Shown: positions 16,447 through 25,615 of the stretch, piece after piece
Position numbering within the stretch: the first letter of the stretch is position 1
How the letters are laid out: each line of letters opens with the position of its first letter
DNA from: Gammaproteobacteria bacterium
GTDB lineage: Bacteria; Pseudomonadota; Gammaproteobacteria; Legionellales; Legionellaceae
Assembly: GCA_022600515.1 (NCBI GenBank)
Contig: JAHZKG010000002.1
Coordinates: forward strand, 1 to 54,946
Direction of reading: 5' to 3'
DNA length: 54,946 nt
Program-made: the position numbers and the translations under genes
Notes under the pieces: generated by a model
Seen by the model: the letters and a program-made list of their open reading frames with translations, nothing else
The model's database searches: none
Told to the model about the DNA's origin: nothing

Positions 16447-16823
16447 TTAAAGACGTGGTCTACCCCACCCATAAGATTCATCTTCTGAGCTATCTACGTA
16501 TTCGGCTCTTAAAAAGCTGTATGCCTACGCATTGAGTTAAAGTTTGAATTATCATCAGTATTATCAGTAGCATCTATTCGGACGGTTCTCACTATACCTC
16601 CTGTATCCGCTGCTCTAATCCTATTTTGAATGCGAGCCGATGCATATAAAATAGCCGCAGCATTACTCTGAACTGCAGCTGGAACAATATCACCATTACC
16701 CTGTAACTCAGCTGATACATATTGAAGGTTAAGTCCGTTATAACGAACGGCATCATAAACAGTATCAAAATCATCTCTCAAGCGCCGAGGTGCCAGTGAC
16801 AAGTCAGGATAAAGGCTTGACAT
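16447..16823 (-). pseudogene. DUF4116 repeat protein, probably frameshifted near its 3' end
   Basis: The intact frame runs from the ATG at 16823 (MSSLYPDLSLAPRRL) to a stop at 16509, 104 residues. It contains two DUF4116 units (VYDAVRYNGLNLQYVS and DIVPAAVQSNAAAILYAS). A TTG at 16838 is a less likely start. At the 3' end a run of five T (minus strand, GCTTTTTAAG) precedes the stop. Adding one T would carry the frame on as LRAEYVDSSEDESYGWGRPRL to a stop at 16447-16449. That acidic tail resembles the tail of the paralogue at 15964-16296, so a one-base deletion or read error is likely. Confidence 0.55.
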
Positions 16824-17027
16824 GATACAAAACCCCAAACAGAAAAAATCTAATATTGCACTAAAAGAAAACTAAGTAACCAACTAAATTTATTATTTAT
16901 AATCCCGTCGCTCTTTGCTAATTATTTTCTACAGCAGACTTTAAAAAGTTTTTACCTACCAGTAAAACTTGGGTACCATGAGATTTATACTCATTATGCA
17001 TTTTAGATATTATCAAGGATTTTATTC

Positions 17028-17438
17028 ATGCTCATGTCAAAATTTAATACTTGCCTTAAGCAAACCGGGGCATTTTTGTTTTTTATTATGATACTCGCAG
17101 GCTGCTCTCCTCAAAATGAAACAAGCTACTCAGGTAACCCCAAAGCCCTTCAAGAAGCCATGAAACAGTGCCCCCAGCATGCTCCAAAGCATGTCACGTG
17201 TGAACAACTCAGCGATCTTGCTTCACGAATGAATCAATTGGCTTACAAACTACGTTCAGATCAACAAGCATATGGAAAAGATGTTTTATCGCTTCAAGAA
17301 ACGATTACTGCACAGCGAAGCACACTTGAGAAAAATCCTAACCAAATTGCACTTCAACACAACCTAAAACAAAATGAACGACACTTACAAGAGCGCCTAG
17401 CCGTTGTTCGTTGGCTTGCATCACCAGGACAACAGTAA
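17028..17438 (+). CDS. Predicted lipoprotein upstream of surE
   Basis: The 136-residue protein starts with a lipoprotein signal peptide (hydrophobic 15-24, lipobox ILAGC with the acylated Cys at 26). The rest is hydrophilic and helical with a heptad-like stretch at about 65-125 (LASRMNQLAYKL, QETITAQRSTLEKN), so it is probably a periplasmic coiled coil on a membrane anchor. AAGGATTTTATTC precedes the ATG at 17028. It is three bases upstream of surE and belongs to that operon. No domain is recognised. Confidence 0.75.
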   Translation: MLMSKFNTCLKQTGAFLFFIMILAGCSPQNETSYSGNPKALQEAMKQCPQHAPKHVTCEQLSDLASRMNQLAYKLRSDQQAYGKDVLSLQETITAQRSTLEKNPNQIALQHNLKQNERHLQERLAVVRWLASPGQQ

Positions 17439-17441
17439 ACA

Positions 17442-18200
17442 ATGAGAATTCTAGTAAGTAATGATGATGGTGTTTCAGCACCTGGCATTCAAGTGCTTGC
17501 AAAAGCACTCTCTGATATTGCCGATGTTTATGTCATGGCACCTGATAGAAACCGAAGTGGTGCAAGTAACTCACTCACCTTAACAAACCCACTCCGCGTT
17601 AGAAAACTGGATAATGGCTATCATAGTATTGAAGGAACGCCTACGGATTGCGTTCACTTGGCATTAACAGGCTTTTTTGATTTTGACTTTGATATGGTGG
17701 TTTCAGGCATTAACGATGGGGCTAATCTGGGCGATGATGTATTATATTCGGGCACTATTGCTGCGGCAATGGAGGGCCGAAACTTAGGTTTTCCTGCCAT
17801 TGCCGTTTCACTCGCCGGACGACCCGTTGAACACTATGAAACAGCAGCAACCATTGTGACCCGCCTGGCAAGAAAACTTAAGTCTGATCCGCTTCGCTCC
17901 CAGACCATTCTTAATATTAATGTTCCAAACGTACCACTAGATGGCATTCGTGGCATAGAAGTCACCCGACTTGGTACACGCCACGCAGCCGAGGCTACCA
18001 TCAAAACACGTGACCCACGAGGCCGTGCTATTTATTGGATAGGATCACCAGGTGAGCAAGCAGATGCAGGACCAGGAACTGATTTTCATGCAATTAGCCA
18101 ACAAAACGTTTCTATCACACCGCTACACCTTGATATGACCCATTATAAAATTTTCGAGCAGGTTTCGTGCTGGACTAAAGATGCAGGATTAATCCAATGA
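17442..18200 (+). CDS. surE: 5'/3'-nucleotidase SurE
   Basis: SurE removes phosphate from nucleoside 5'- and 3'-monophosphates and is linked to stationary-phase survival. The protein has 252 residues, normal for the family. Metal-binding residues are visible: D8 and D9 ([10 protein letters not shown]), S39 (RNRSGAS) and N91 (VSGINDG). The [12 protein letters not shown] segment is also conserved. It overlaps the next gene by four bases (ATGA). Clustering of surE, nlpD and rpoS is typical of gammaproteobacteria. Confidence 0.96.
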   Translation: MRILVSNDDGVSAPGIQVLAKALSDIADVYVMAPDRNRSGASNSLTLTNPLRVRKLDNGYHSIEGTPTDCVHLALTGFFDFDFDMVVSGINDGANLGDDVLYSGTIAAAMEGRNLGFPAIAVSLAGRPVEHYETAATIVTRLARKLKSDPLRSQTILNINVPNVPLDGIRGIEVTRLGTRHAAEATIKTRDPRGRAIYWIGSPGEQADAGPGTDFHAISQQNVSITPLHLDMTHYKIFEQVSCWTKDAGLIQ

Positions 18201-18784
18201 AAATTTTTTCTTACTTATACAACAAAATGTTGGCTTGGTCTGAACACAGGCATGCACCATATTATTTATCCGGTGTATCATTTGCTGAGTCTTCTTTTTT
18301 CCCTGTTCCGCCAGATGTTATGTTAATTAGCATGGGACTTGCTAAACCCGATAAAGCCTGGCGGTATGCGTTGATCACAACCTTTTTTTCTGTGCTTGGC
18401 GGTTGCTTTGGATATCTACTAGGTTTTTTTGGAATCGCAATTATTGAGCCTTATTTATTATCTTCTTCTTATGCACTCTCTTACGATCATGTGAGAGCAT
18501 GGTTTGAACACTGGGGCGTTTGGATTATTTTTGTCGCTGGATTCTCGCCTATTCCCTATAAATTATTTACCGTAACAGCAGGCATTATGCATATGTTCTT
18601 TTGGCCCTTTCTGATGGCGTCTTTGATTGGGCGAGGGGCACGCTTTTTTTTAGTTGCAGGTTTATTGGTTTTATTTGGGGAGCAAATAAAACAGAATTTT
18701 CGGCGTTGGATTGATTGTATTGGGTGGACAATTGTTGCAATTGCTATTATCACTTACTTGATAATTAAACTCAGAGGGCACTAA
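18197..18784 (+). CDS. YqaA/DedA-type inner-membrane protein
   Basis: This 195-residue protein has four or five hydrophobic segments and the SNARE-associated (VTT) domain signature: [11 protein letters not shown] near residue 34, [14 protein letters not shown] glycine-rich helix, and [15 protein letters not shown] at about 117-131. The second motif, with FxPIPYKxxT, is typical of YqaA proteins. DedA-superfamily members move lipids across membranes or support envelope homeostasis. It is translationally coupled to surE by a four-base overlap. In Legionella-like genomes a gene of this kind commonly sits between surE and nlpD. Confidence 0.85.
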   Translation: MKIFSYLYNKMLAWSEHRHAPYYLSGVSFAESSFFPVPPDVMLISMGLAKPDKAWRYALITTFFSVLGGCFGYLLGFFGIAIIEPYLLSSSYALSYDHVRAWFEHWGVWIIFVAGFSPIPYKLFTVTAGIMHMFFWPFLMASLIGRGARFFLVAGLLVLFGEQIKQNFRRWIDCIGWTIVAIAIITYLIIKLRGH

Positions 18785-18788
18785 CTTG

Positions 18789-19493
18789 ATGATAAAGCAA
18801 ACGAACAGATGTATTCTCATTTTAGGATTCATCAGTTTGCTTTTGTTGGGCTGTGGTCTGCGTGAAGGACTTGCGCCAGTTGAAGAATCTAAAGGCTATA
18901 AACAAAATAATTCTACTCAGCGCCATACGGTAAGACGAGGTGAAACCTTATATGCCATTGCTTTTCAGCATGATCAAGATTACCACTATCTAGCTACTTT
19001 AAATCGCCTTAACTCACCGTATACACTGCGCGTTGGGCAAGTCATTAAATTAAATCCCAATGCAAGGAAAGCAGGCCCCCCCATGCTGTCAAGCCCACTT
19101 GCTCGCTCTCTTAGCTCATCTCACACGCAATGGCGCTGGCCTATAATCGGCCATATCAAAACATCTTTTTCGCCTCAAAAAGGGCAGAAAGGAATTGATA
19201 TTGCTGGAAAGAAAGGACAAAAAATTCATGCCTCTGCTGCAGGGATTGTGGCTTATGCCGGTAATGGTTTAGCTGGATATGGTAATTTAATTATTTTAAA
19301 GCACGATAATCAATACCTTACGGCATATGGTAATAATCAACGTAATTTAGTTCGTGAAGGTCAAACAATAAAACAAGGTGCCGTCATTGCTGAAGTTGGT
19401 GTTGTGAATCGGCAGTTTTGGGGCGTTCACTTTGAAATACGTAAATTAGGTGAGCCTGTCAATCCACTGAGTTACTTACATAAAAAAGCTTGA
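18789..19493 (+). CDS. nlpD: NlpD-type lipoprotein with LysM and degenerate M23 domain
   Basis: NlpD activates the amidase AmiC during septal peptidoglycan splitting. From the ATG at 18789 the protein has 234 residues, a lipobox with Cys at 22 (LLLLGCG), a LysM domain (HTVRRGETLYAIAFQ to LRVGQVIKLN), and an M23 fold (KGIDIAGKKGQKIHASAAGI to VHFEIRKLGEPVNPLSYL). The zinc ligands of active M23 enzymes are incomplete: Gln replaces the first His (QKGIDIAG), and YGNN stands where Y(S/A)HN is expected. That fits NlpD as a non-catalytic activator. It precedes rpoS by 63 bp, and in many gammaproteobacteria rpoS promoters lie inside nlpD. Confidence 0.93.
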   Translation: MIKQTNRCILILGFISLLLLGCGLREGLAPVEESKGYKQNNSTQRHTVRRGETLYAIAFQHDQDYHYLATLNRLNSPYTLRVGQVIKLNPNARKAGPPMLSSPLARSLSSSHTQWRWPIIGHIKTSFSPQKGQKGIDIAGKKGQKIHASAAGIVAYAGNGLAGYGNLIILKHDNQYLTAYGNNQRNLVREGQTIKQGAVIAEVGVVNRQFWGVHFEIRKLGEPVNPLSYLHKKA

Positions 19494-19556
19494 CAAGATA
19501 GTAGCATTCATTACAACAATAGAGTAAATGTTTATTTTAAATCATGAGGAGGCAAC

Positions 19557-20489
19557 ATGCCAAAGCAGTCAGATAAAAAGACGCCAAAACCACTTGATGT
19601 TAAAATGAAAACAGATAAAGCCGACGTTATTGCAGCGCCCGCAAAAGAAATAACAAAAGTCATGGATGCCACCCAAATGTATTTAAGTGAAATTGGATTT
19701 TCTCCACTACTTACAGCCGAAGAAGAAGTTCATTATGCAACAAAAGCATTAGAAGGCCATGAACCTTCACGCAAAAGAATGATTGAGTCCAATTTAAGGT
19801 TGGTTGTTAAAATATCACGTCGTTATCTTAATCGTGGATTACCGTTACTTGACTTAATCGAAGAAGGGAATTTAGGCCTTATGAAATCAGTTGAAAAATT
19901 TGACCCAACCAGAGGGTTTCGTTTTTCAACGTATGCAACTTGGTGGATTCGTCAAACCATTGAACGTGCCATTATGAACCAAACGCGCACCATTCGACTT
20001 CCTATTCATGTGGTTAAAGAGCTTAATGTTTATCTTCGAGCCGCACGCCAACTCACTCAAAAATTAGATCATGAGCCATCCGCTGAAGAAATTGCTGAAA
20101 TGCTCGATAAACCAATTGAAGATGTTCAAAAGCTTTTACGTCTTAACGATAAAGTGACCTCAATCGATACGCCATTTGGATATGATGAAAGCAAATCATT
20201 GCTCGACACGGTTGCAGATGAAAATAGCTTGAATCCAGCTGAGTGGCTTACCGATGAAAACATTCGCGAGCATATCGAAGACTTGCTTGGCGAACTTTCA
20301 GACAACCAACAAGAAGTCATTGCAAGACGCTTTGGTTTGCATGGCTATGAAAAAGCGACACTTGAGGAGGTAGGTAACGAAATTGAACTCACCCGTGAAC
20401 GTGTTCGTCAAATTCAAGTTGAAGCATTAAGTATATTGCGCACACTCTTGGTTGAAAGGTTAGGACTAACACAAGAAGATTTATTTTGA
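19557..20489 (+). CDS. rpoS: RNA polymerase sigma factor RpoS
   Basis: RpoS is the stationary-phase and general stress sigma factor. The protein has 310 residues and all sigma-70 regions: 1.2 ([20 protein letters not shown]), 2.1-2.4 ([46 protein letters not shown]), 3 ([20 protein letters not shown]), and 4 ([29 protein letters not shown]). A strong GAGGAGGCAAC site precedes the ATG. In an intracellular pathogen this factor would control the transmissive or resting phase; that role is inferred from Legionella and Coxiella. Confidence 0.97.
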   Translation: MPKQSDKKTPKPLDVKMKTDKADVIAAPAKEITKVMDATQMYLSEIGFSPLLTAEEEVHYATKALEGHEPSRKRMIESNLRLVVKISRRYLNRGLPLLDLIEEGNLGLMKSVEKFDPTRGFRFSTYATWWIRQTIERAIMNQTRTIRLPIHVVKELNVYLRAARQLTQKLDHEPSAEEIAEMLDKPIEDVQKLLRLNDKVTSIDTPFGYDESKSLLDTVADENSLNPAEWLTDENIREHIEDLLGELSDNQQEVIARRFGLHGYEKATLEEVGNEIELTRERVRQIQVEALSILRTLLVERLGLTQEDLF

Positions 20490-20495
20490 TGCTGC

Positions 20496-20523
20496 TTGCT
20501 TTATAGTTCAAGTGGTATATAAT
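20496..20523 (+). promoter_or_regulatory. Probable promoter for the orphan gene at 20549
   Basis: TATAAT (20518-20523) is a perfect -10 hexamer, with a poor TTGCTT (20496-20501) 16 bp upstream. The weak -35 hints at a regulated promoter. It begins right after the rpoS stop codon, so the next gene can be transcribed independently of rpoS. Confidence 0.5.
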
Positions 20524-20548
20524 AGCGCATATTTGTTTTGGTGCTATT

Positions 20549-21253
20549 ATGAGTAAAATAAATGTTCATGTTTTGAATTTTCATGGCCCTGTTACACACA
20601 TCGAGATTTTACTCGAAGATACATCTGTAGCACCCCATACTTATTATATAATTAACAGATGGGACACACCCAAAGTAGCATGGGATGTGCGCTATCAAGA
20701 TATCTTAAGCTATGCCAGTTCAAAATACAGCTTTCCTATTGAAGCCTGCCCCAATGAAATCACCTCAAAATGGACCGAGTACTGGAAAGAAACTTACCAG
20801 AGCAGTAGTATTTTAGGTAAGAACTGCGGTGTAGCCGCACAGTGGTTTTTAAATCACTTTGCAGAGATACCTCATCCAAGCCAGTCTAATTTAAGCATGA
20901 ATCATTTAATATTTGGTATATTCTGGCCAAGCTTTATCCCTTGCCCCGTGACACTGCCTGGCCGCATCATGTCTAATACAAAGTTTTATATAGAAGCACG
21001 CGAACATCCCGAGAAAGCAGCGCAGTACTCTAAGTTATTTTTACATACAAGCCTCGCACTTTCGCTACTTCTATTTTCATCATCTGCTTTTGCATTAGCA
21101 CTGACTTCACATATGATTGGCGTTGCATTGCTAACCGGGGCCGTTAGTGCTTATGGTTTTTTCACTGCATACAATTTGCTTTCAGCAAAAAATTTAACAT
21201 CTAACATAGATAATACAGATGTCGACTTACCTGTCACGCCAGCTTTAACGTAA
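20549..21253 (+). CDS. Orphan protein, possible permuted-papain fold with C-terminal membrane hairpin
   Basis: I do not recognise this 234-residue protein by name. The N-terminal half holds a His followed by an acidic beta-strand (VTHIEILLE, H17) and, 76 residues later, a Cys after Asn at the start of a hydrophobic helix (GKNCGVAAQWFLNHF, C93). His before NC is the arrangement of permuted papain-like families (PPPDE, LRAT and some NlpC/P60 relatives). The C-terminal part has two hydrophobic segments at about 168-188 and 190-212, so it may insert in a membrane. No signal peptide is seen. Such an architecture would suit a secreted effector, but that is speculation. Confidence 0.6.
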   Translation: MSKINVHVLNFHGPVTHIEILLEDTSVAPHTYYIINRWDTPKVAWDVRYQDILSYASSKYSFPIEACPNEITSKWTEYWKETYQSSSILGKNCGVAAQWFLNHFAEIPHPSQSNLSMNHLIFGIFWPSFIPCPVTLPGRIMSNTKFYIEAREHPEKAAQYSKLFLHTSLALSLLLFSSSAFALALTSHMIGVALLTGAVSAYGFFTAYNLLSAKNLTSNIDNTDVDLPVTPALT

Positions 21254-21312
21254 ATCTGTTAAATTAGATTTATATAGTATAAAATATGCTTTTAATTGCA
21301 AAGGTAAGTTTT

Positions 21313-21795
21313 ATGTTGGGCAATATGATCAATAAGGGAGCTTACTCTGCCATCGCTGGAGGAATAGGCTGCTTTTTTGCACCGGCAAGCGCTACTGCTG
21401 CCGGTGGTGTTTTAAATGTAATGGGGGCCTGTGCCATTGGCGGCGCTATTGCAGCACCATTTGCTGGTATTCTATCGGGTATTGTTGGCATCGCCACACT
21501 CACTTCGGCTGGCTTTACAGGTAATAAATATGTCATAGCGGCAGCCTTTGGCGCTTTAACGGCGGCTGATTTATTCATGTCATCTCTACTGGCAGCTGAA
21601 ATTGGAGCGGCTATACTAGGCATTCCAGCACATCCTGTTTTTATTTGCTCTTTGGTTGGTTCGGCTGCTGTTGGCATACCTACTTTTCTTATAGCCCTTG
21701 CGGTTATTGTTGGTGTTTCTCATATTTTCAGTGAAGAAATAGACGATACAATGCTTCTATCAACCCCAGAGGAAACACCTGTATTATCTATGTGA
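21313..21795 (+). CDS. Orphan Gly/Ala-rich membrane protein
   Basis: This protein of about 160 residues is almost entirely hydrophobic and rich in Gly and Ala (AIAGGIGCFFAPASAT, GACAIGGAIAAPFAGI), with four or five predicted membrane segments and a short acidic tail (EEIDDTM). An ATG at 21286 is in frame. I prefer 21313 because AAAGGTAAG lies just before it and because a possible -10 (TATAAA, 21278-21283) directly abuts the upstream ATG. No family is recognised. It follows the orphan gene at 20549 by 59 bp on the same strand. Confidence 0.6.
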   Translation: MLGNMINKGAYSAIAGGIGCFFAPASATAAGGVLNVMGACAIGGAIAAPFAGILSGIVGIATLTSAGFTGNKYVIAAAFGALTAADLFMSSLLAAEIGAAILGIPAHPVFICSLVGSAAVGIPTFLIALAVIVGVSHIFSEEIDDTMLLSTPEETPVLSM

Positions 21796-21827
21796 TATTT
21801 TTTGATATTTTTTGATTTAGAAAAATA

Positions 21828-22856
21828 TCAGAAAGAAAATTTGAATTGCTGCCAATAGGTATCATAAAGCGCGAGACTTTTTTCACTTAAATCGCGCTGA
21901 ATCACGCCGCGATTTAAAACATCAGGCGATGGATAAACCATTGGATTATTGCGTAAGCTTTTTGGTAACAGTGCTTTACCCGCCTGATTGGTGATGGCAT
22001 GCCCCTCTGATAATGCAACGGTTGCGGCATGCTTTGCTTCTAATAAAAAATCAATAAAAGCATACGCTTCATCAGGATGAGGGGCGTTATTTAACATGCT
22101 TAAACAATCAACCCAAATCAAAAAGCCTTCTTCCGGAAATACAAACTGCACATCAACGTTTTCTTGATGCGCTTTAAATCCATCACCATTCCAAGCAGAC
22201 CCTATGTGAGCATCTTCATCAATCAGAATGGCCTGGATGCTTTCACTTGCAAACAGTTTAATATTAGGTACTAGCGCTTTTAAGCTTTCAAATGCGGCTT
22301 TAATATGATTTGCATCTGAATCATTTGGGCTATATCCCAAGCTCAGTAAGGCTATTGAGAAAACTTCTCGCGGATCGTCCAGCAACATGAGTCGATTGCG
22401 CCAGGTTTTACTCCATAAATCATGCCATGCTTTCGGTACATCTTTAACCCAGTGCTGGTTATAAAAAATGCCGGTTGCCCCCCAAATAAAAGGGACACTA
22501 TATTTATTTTTTGGATCATAGGCGGCATCGAGAAAAGCAGCATCTAAATTTTTAAAATGGGGGAGACGCGCATGATCAAGCTGCTTTAAAAAGCCTTGTT
22601 TTTTTAATCGCTCAACAAAATAAGTGGATGGCAAAATAACATCATAAATTGCCTGATTGGATGCATGTAATTTAGCATATAACGTTTCATTGTTATCATA
22701 AGTTGAGAAATTAACATGAATACCTGTTTCTTTTTCAAATTGATGAATTAATGTCTGGGGAATTTCTCCTCCCCAAACATACACGTTAACCACTTTATCT
22801 GATGCCAGTATTATATTTGAGAAGAAAAGGCTGATTAAAAAAAAGAAGAGTCTCAT
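21828..22856 (-). CDS. potD: Spermidine/putrescine ABC transporter, substrate-binding protein
   Basis: PotD captures polyamines in the periplasm and delivers them to PotBC. I start at the ATG at 22856 (MRLFFFLISLFFSNIILA), which gives a clean signal peptide and 342 residues. The longer frame would overlap potC by 70 bases. Mature features are VNVYVWGGEIPQTLI, FEKETGIHVNFSTYDNNETL, YDVILPSTYFVERL and GSAWNGDGF, all typical of PotD/PotF. It is the last gene of the potABCD operon, two bases after the potC stop codon. Confidence 0.95.
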   Translation of the reverse strand: MRLFFFLISLFFSNIILASDKVVNVYVWGGEIPQTLIHQFEKETGIHVNFSTYDNNETLYAKLHASNQAIYDVILPSTYFVERLKKQGFLKQLDHARLPHFKNLDAAFLDAAYDPKNKYSVPFIWGATGIFYNQHWVKDVPKAWHDLWSKTWRNRLMLLDDPREVFSIALLSLGYSPNDSDANHIKAAFESLKALVPNIKLFASESIQAILIDEDAHIGSAWNGDGFKAHQENVDVQFVFPEEGFLIWVDCLSMLNNAPHPDEAYAFIDFLLEAKHAATVALSEGHAITNQAGKALLPKSLRNNPMVYPSPDVLNRGVIQRDLSEKSLALYDTYWQQFKFSF

Positions 22857-22858
22857 AT

Positions 22859-23626
22859 TTATACTTTCCGTGAAAGACGATATGCGAAAACAACAAGTAA
22901 CATCGACATAATAAACGTCATACTGCACAAGGCATTTAACTCAGGCGTCACGCCCATTCGTACCAATGAATAAATAGTCAGTGGTAAAATATTAAAATCG
23001 GGGCCTGCAACAAAATAACTAATAATCACATCATCAAACGATAGCGTAAATCCTAATAAAAAAGCGCTTAATACCGCAGGCCAAAGAAGCGGTAGTAAGA
23101 CATGCGTTACTGCTTTTATGTATGAAGCCCCTAAATCAAGCGCACTATAATATAAATTAATATCTAATGTATGAATTCGGCTATTGATTGCAATAATCGA
23201 AAAAGGTAAACAAAACGTGATGTGCGCAATTAACAAACTAAAAAAACCCAGCGGTATTGCCGTTAAATTAAAGAAAATCAGTAAGGCAATGCCAAGTAAT
23301 AAATCAGGCAAAATAATTAATATAAGTAACGTACTTTGAAGTGAGCGATTGGTTTTATTACCCTGCAAAAACAAGTGAACGCATACAATCAATGCAGCGA
23401 TACTGGCAACACATGATGAAATTACACCTAAAATGACCGAATGTGTAAAAGCAATCCATAGCTCACTGTCTTGGAATAACTCATGGTACCAATGCATTGA
23501 AAAGCCATGCCATTGCAGTGAAAAACGCGACGCGTTAAACGAGTACAGTACTAAAATAAAAATAGGGAAATAAAGCAGTGTATACACAAAAATCACATAC
23601 GCTTTTTGAGCCCATTTTTTAATCAT
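22859..23626 (-). CDS. potC: Spermidine/putrescine ABC transporter permease
   Basis: PotC is one of the two membrane subunits of the polyamine importer. The 255-residue protein has six hydrophobic segments, and the permease EAA loop at about 165-185 (YYSALDLGASYIKAVTHVLL) contacts the ATPase. The conserved SFDDVIISYFVAGP segment of PotC follows. It overlaps potB by four bases (ATGA), indicating coupled translation. Confidence 0.95.
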   Translation of the reverse strand: MIKKWAQKAYVIFVYTLLYFPIFILVLYSFNASRFSLQWHGFSMHWYHELFQDSELWIAFTHSVILGVISSCVASIAALIVCVHLFLQGNKTNRSLQSTLLILIILPDLLLGIALLIFFNLTAIPLGFFSLLIAHITFCLPFSIIAINSRIHTLDINLYYSALDLGASYIKAVTHVLLPLLWPAVLSAFLLGFTLSFDDVIISYFVAGPDFNILPLTIYSLVRMGVTPELNALCSMTFIMSMLLVVFAYRLSRKV

Positions 23627-24444
23627 TGGCGTATCTCACGTGGCTTACGAAAAATAAATAATAAGCATAACAAAATAAGTGTCAGTAATACGCTCGTTGC
23701 AGCACCTGCAGGCCAATTTTCAGCCACCAAAAATTGGTTTTGAATTAAGTTACCAATCAGAATAGAGCGCGCACCGCCTAATACATTTGGAATATAAAAA
23801 AGCGTCATCGCTGGCAAGAAAACCAATATAACGCCAGAAACAATACCGCGTCGTGTATTCGGCAAGAAAATACGCGTAAACAGTGCCCAGCGATTAGCTC
23901 CTAAATCTTCTCCAGCTTCCAATAAGTGAAAATCAAAACGTTCCATATTGGTATATAAAGGCAATACCATAAAAGGAAATAATGTATAAATTAAACCACT
24001 TAACACAGCAAAGTTTGAATACAGCAGTGAGAGCGGCGTTGTTATCAGGTGTAGTTTAAGTAATATCACATTCAAAAGACCATTAAACTTTAGAATAGCA
24101 ACTAAAGCATAGGTTCGAACCAGCGAGCTGGTCCAAAAAGGAATAATAATTAAAAGTAATAATAACGATTGATGCTTTGAACGGACCATGAGATAGCTAA
24201 AAGGATATGCAAGCACCAAGCAGGCCAGTGTTGTCAGAGCAGCCATCAACAGCGAGCGCAACATAACATGCGCCATCAATGAAGAAAAAAAGGCTTTGTA
24301 ATGCATTAACGTAAACGGCAAGTCGATTAGATTGGTTGCATTTTTTGATAAAACACTTGCAGCTAGCACCATGCATAATGGGACAAAGCCAAATAAAAAA
24401 AGCCAGAGATAAATAAAATAAAGTGCGCTTGATTTACTTTTCAT
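23623..24444 (-). CDS. potB: Spermidine/putrescine ABC transporter permease
   Basis: PotB is the second membrane subunit of the importer. At 273 residues it has six hydrophobic segments. The EAA loop reads HLLEAGEDLGANRWALFTRI, followed by FLPNTRRGIVSG and FIPNVLGGARSILIGNLIQ, as in the PotB/PotH family. It overlaps potA by 11 bases and potC by four. Confidence 0.95.
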   Translation of the reverse strand: MKSKSSALYFIYLWLFLFGFVPLCMVLAASVLSKNATNLIDLPFTLMHYKAFFSSLMAHVMLRSLLMAALTTLACLVLAYPFSYLMVRSKHQSLLLLLIIIPFWTSSLVRTYALVAILKFNGLLNVILLKLHLITTPLSLLYSNFAVLSGLIYTLFPFMVLPLYTNMERFDFHLLEAGEDLGANRWALFTRIFLPNTRRGIVSGVILVFLPAMTLFYIPNVLGGARSILIGNLIQNQFLVAENWPAGAATSVLLTLILLCLLFIFRKPREIRQ

Positions 24445-25534
24445 AAGGCATCAAAAATTCCCAGCCAGTAAACCACTGAACCCATACGACTTCATCCAGT
24501 GCATAATCTAAGTCACCATCATCTTCGTCAAAAAATTCTGAAGCATTAATAACGCGACCCGATGCAAGCGATACTCTTAAGTCAACCGTTGAGCCTTTAT
24601 AAACAATATCGATGATTTTTCCAGGTAGCATCTCATCTGTAGATTTAACTTCATCTTGATGCCATACCCTAATATCTTCAGGGCGAATCACTAAATGCAG
24701 TGGCGTGTTTTTTTGATGATTCGCTATATTTTTACAGCGTAGTGTTCTCGCTTCAATTTCTACAAATAAATCATCTTGTTCTAACGCTTTCACTTCAACA
24801 TCAAAAATATTGGCCTCACCAATAAATTGGGCAACATAAAGATTACTCGGTGTTTCATACACTTCACGTGGCGTTCCAATTTGCTCAATATGACCGTGAT
24901 TAAAAACCGCAATCCTGTCCGACATAGACAACGCTTCTTCTTGATCGTGGGTAACAAAAATAAATGTAATGCCTAATGTTTTCTGCAGCTGCTTTAATTC
25001 ATATTGCATGGTTTTACGCAAACGATAATCAAGTGAGCTTAATGGCTCGTCTAACAACAATACGCGAGGCCTATTGATAATAGCACGCGCAATCGCCACA
25101 CGTTGCTGTTGACCACCACTTAGCTGTTGTATGGTGCGAGTACCATACGAAGCTAACTGAACACGTTCAAGCGCCTCCATAACGCGTGCATGAATTTCCT
25201 GCTCCGGTACTTTTTTGCACCGTAAAGAAAATGCAATGTTTTCAAACACGTTTAGATGTGGGAAAAGAGCGTAACTTTGAAAAACAGTATGAACATCTCG
25301 TTTTTGAGGCGGTAATTCTGTAATACACTGCCCATGAATATATATATCACCGGCGAGTGCTTCTTCAAACCCAGAAATAAGGCGCAATAACGTTGTTTTT
25401 CCACAGCCTGAAGGTCCGAGCAGGGTTAAAAATTCACCCGCGTGAACCTCCAATGAAACATCTTGTAAGATGGGCGTCGTGCCATAAGACATGAAGAGAT
25501 TTTTTATCTCAATAGAAGGCTTTAAGTTGGACAT
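24434..25534 (-). CDS. potA: Spermidine/putrescine ABC transporter ATP-binding protein
   Basis: PotA powers polyamine import. The 366-residue protein has Walker A (GPSGCGKTTLLR), the Q loop (TVFQSYALFPH), the ABC signature (LSGGQQQRVAIARA), Walker B (VLLLDEPLSSLD) and the switch His (IFVTHDQEEAL). A C-terminal TOBE-type regulatory domain covers about 280-360 (VIRPEDIRVW, VYKGSTVDLRV). It is the first gene of potABCD and has a good promoter upstream. Confidence 0.96.
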   Translation of the reverse strand: MSNLKPSIEIKNLFMSYGTTPILQDVSLEVHAGEFLTLLGPSGCGKTTLLRLISGFEEALAGDIYIHGQCITELPPQKRDVHTVFQSYALFPHLNVFENIAFSLRCKKVPEQEIHARVMEALERVQLASYGTRTIQQLSGGQQQRVAIARAIINRPRVLLLDEPLSSLDYRLRKTMQYELKQLQKTLGITFIFVTHDQEEALSMSDRIAVFNHGHIEQIGTPREVYETPSNLYVAQFIGEANIFDVEVKALEQDDLFVEIEARTLRCKNIANHQKNTPLHLVIRPEDIRVWHQDEVKSTDEMLPGKIIDIVYKGSTVDLRVSLASGRVINASEFFDEDDGDLDYALDEVVWVQWFTGWEFLMPYEK

Positions 25535-25559
25535 AAGCGCGCGTATTTAAAAAGCGCCG

Positions 25560-25588
25560 ATTATGACGGTTTGATAGGTTTTTGTCTA
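25560..25588 (-). promoter_or_regulatory. Sigma-70-like promoter of potABCD
   Basis: On the minus strand TAGACA (25583-25588) and CATAAT (25560-25565) each match the consensus at five of six positions and are 17 bp apart, about 25 bp upstream of the potA start codon. Confidence 0.7.
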
Positions 25589-25615
25589 CCTAGCCAATAC
25601 ATTACAGATACTAGA

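Noticed and set aside
16432..16475. CTTATGTGGGTGG/CCCCACCCATAAG hairpin as a terminator of the DUF4116 gene
   Set aside because: The stem needs a bulge, there is no T-run, and one arm is explained as coding sequence if the one-base deletion is restored.
21342..21677. 111-residue minus-strand frame opposite the Gly/Ala-rich membrane gene
   Set aside because: Arises from the Ala/Gly codons of the plus-strand gene; its Pro/Ala-rich sequence has no support.
21797..21832. Bidirectional terminator between 21795 and potD
   Set aside because: The inverted pair (GATATTTTT with AAAAATATC) is AT-only with no proper T-run after the stem on either strand; too weak to call.
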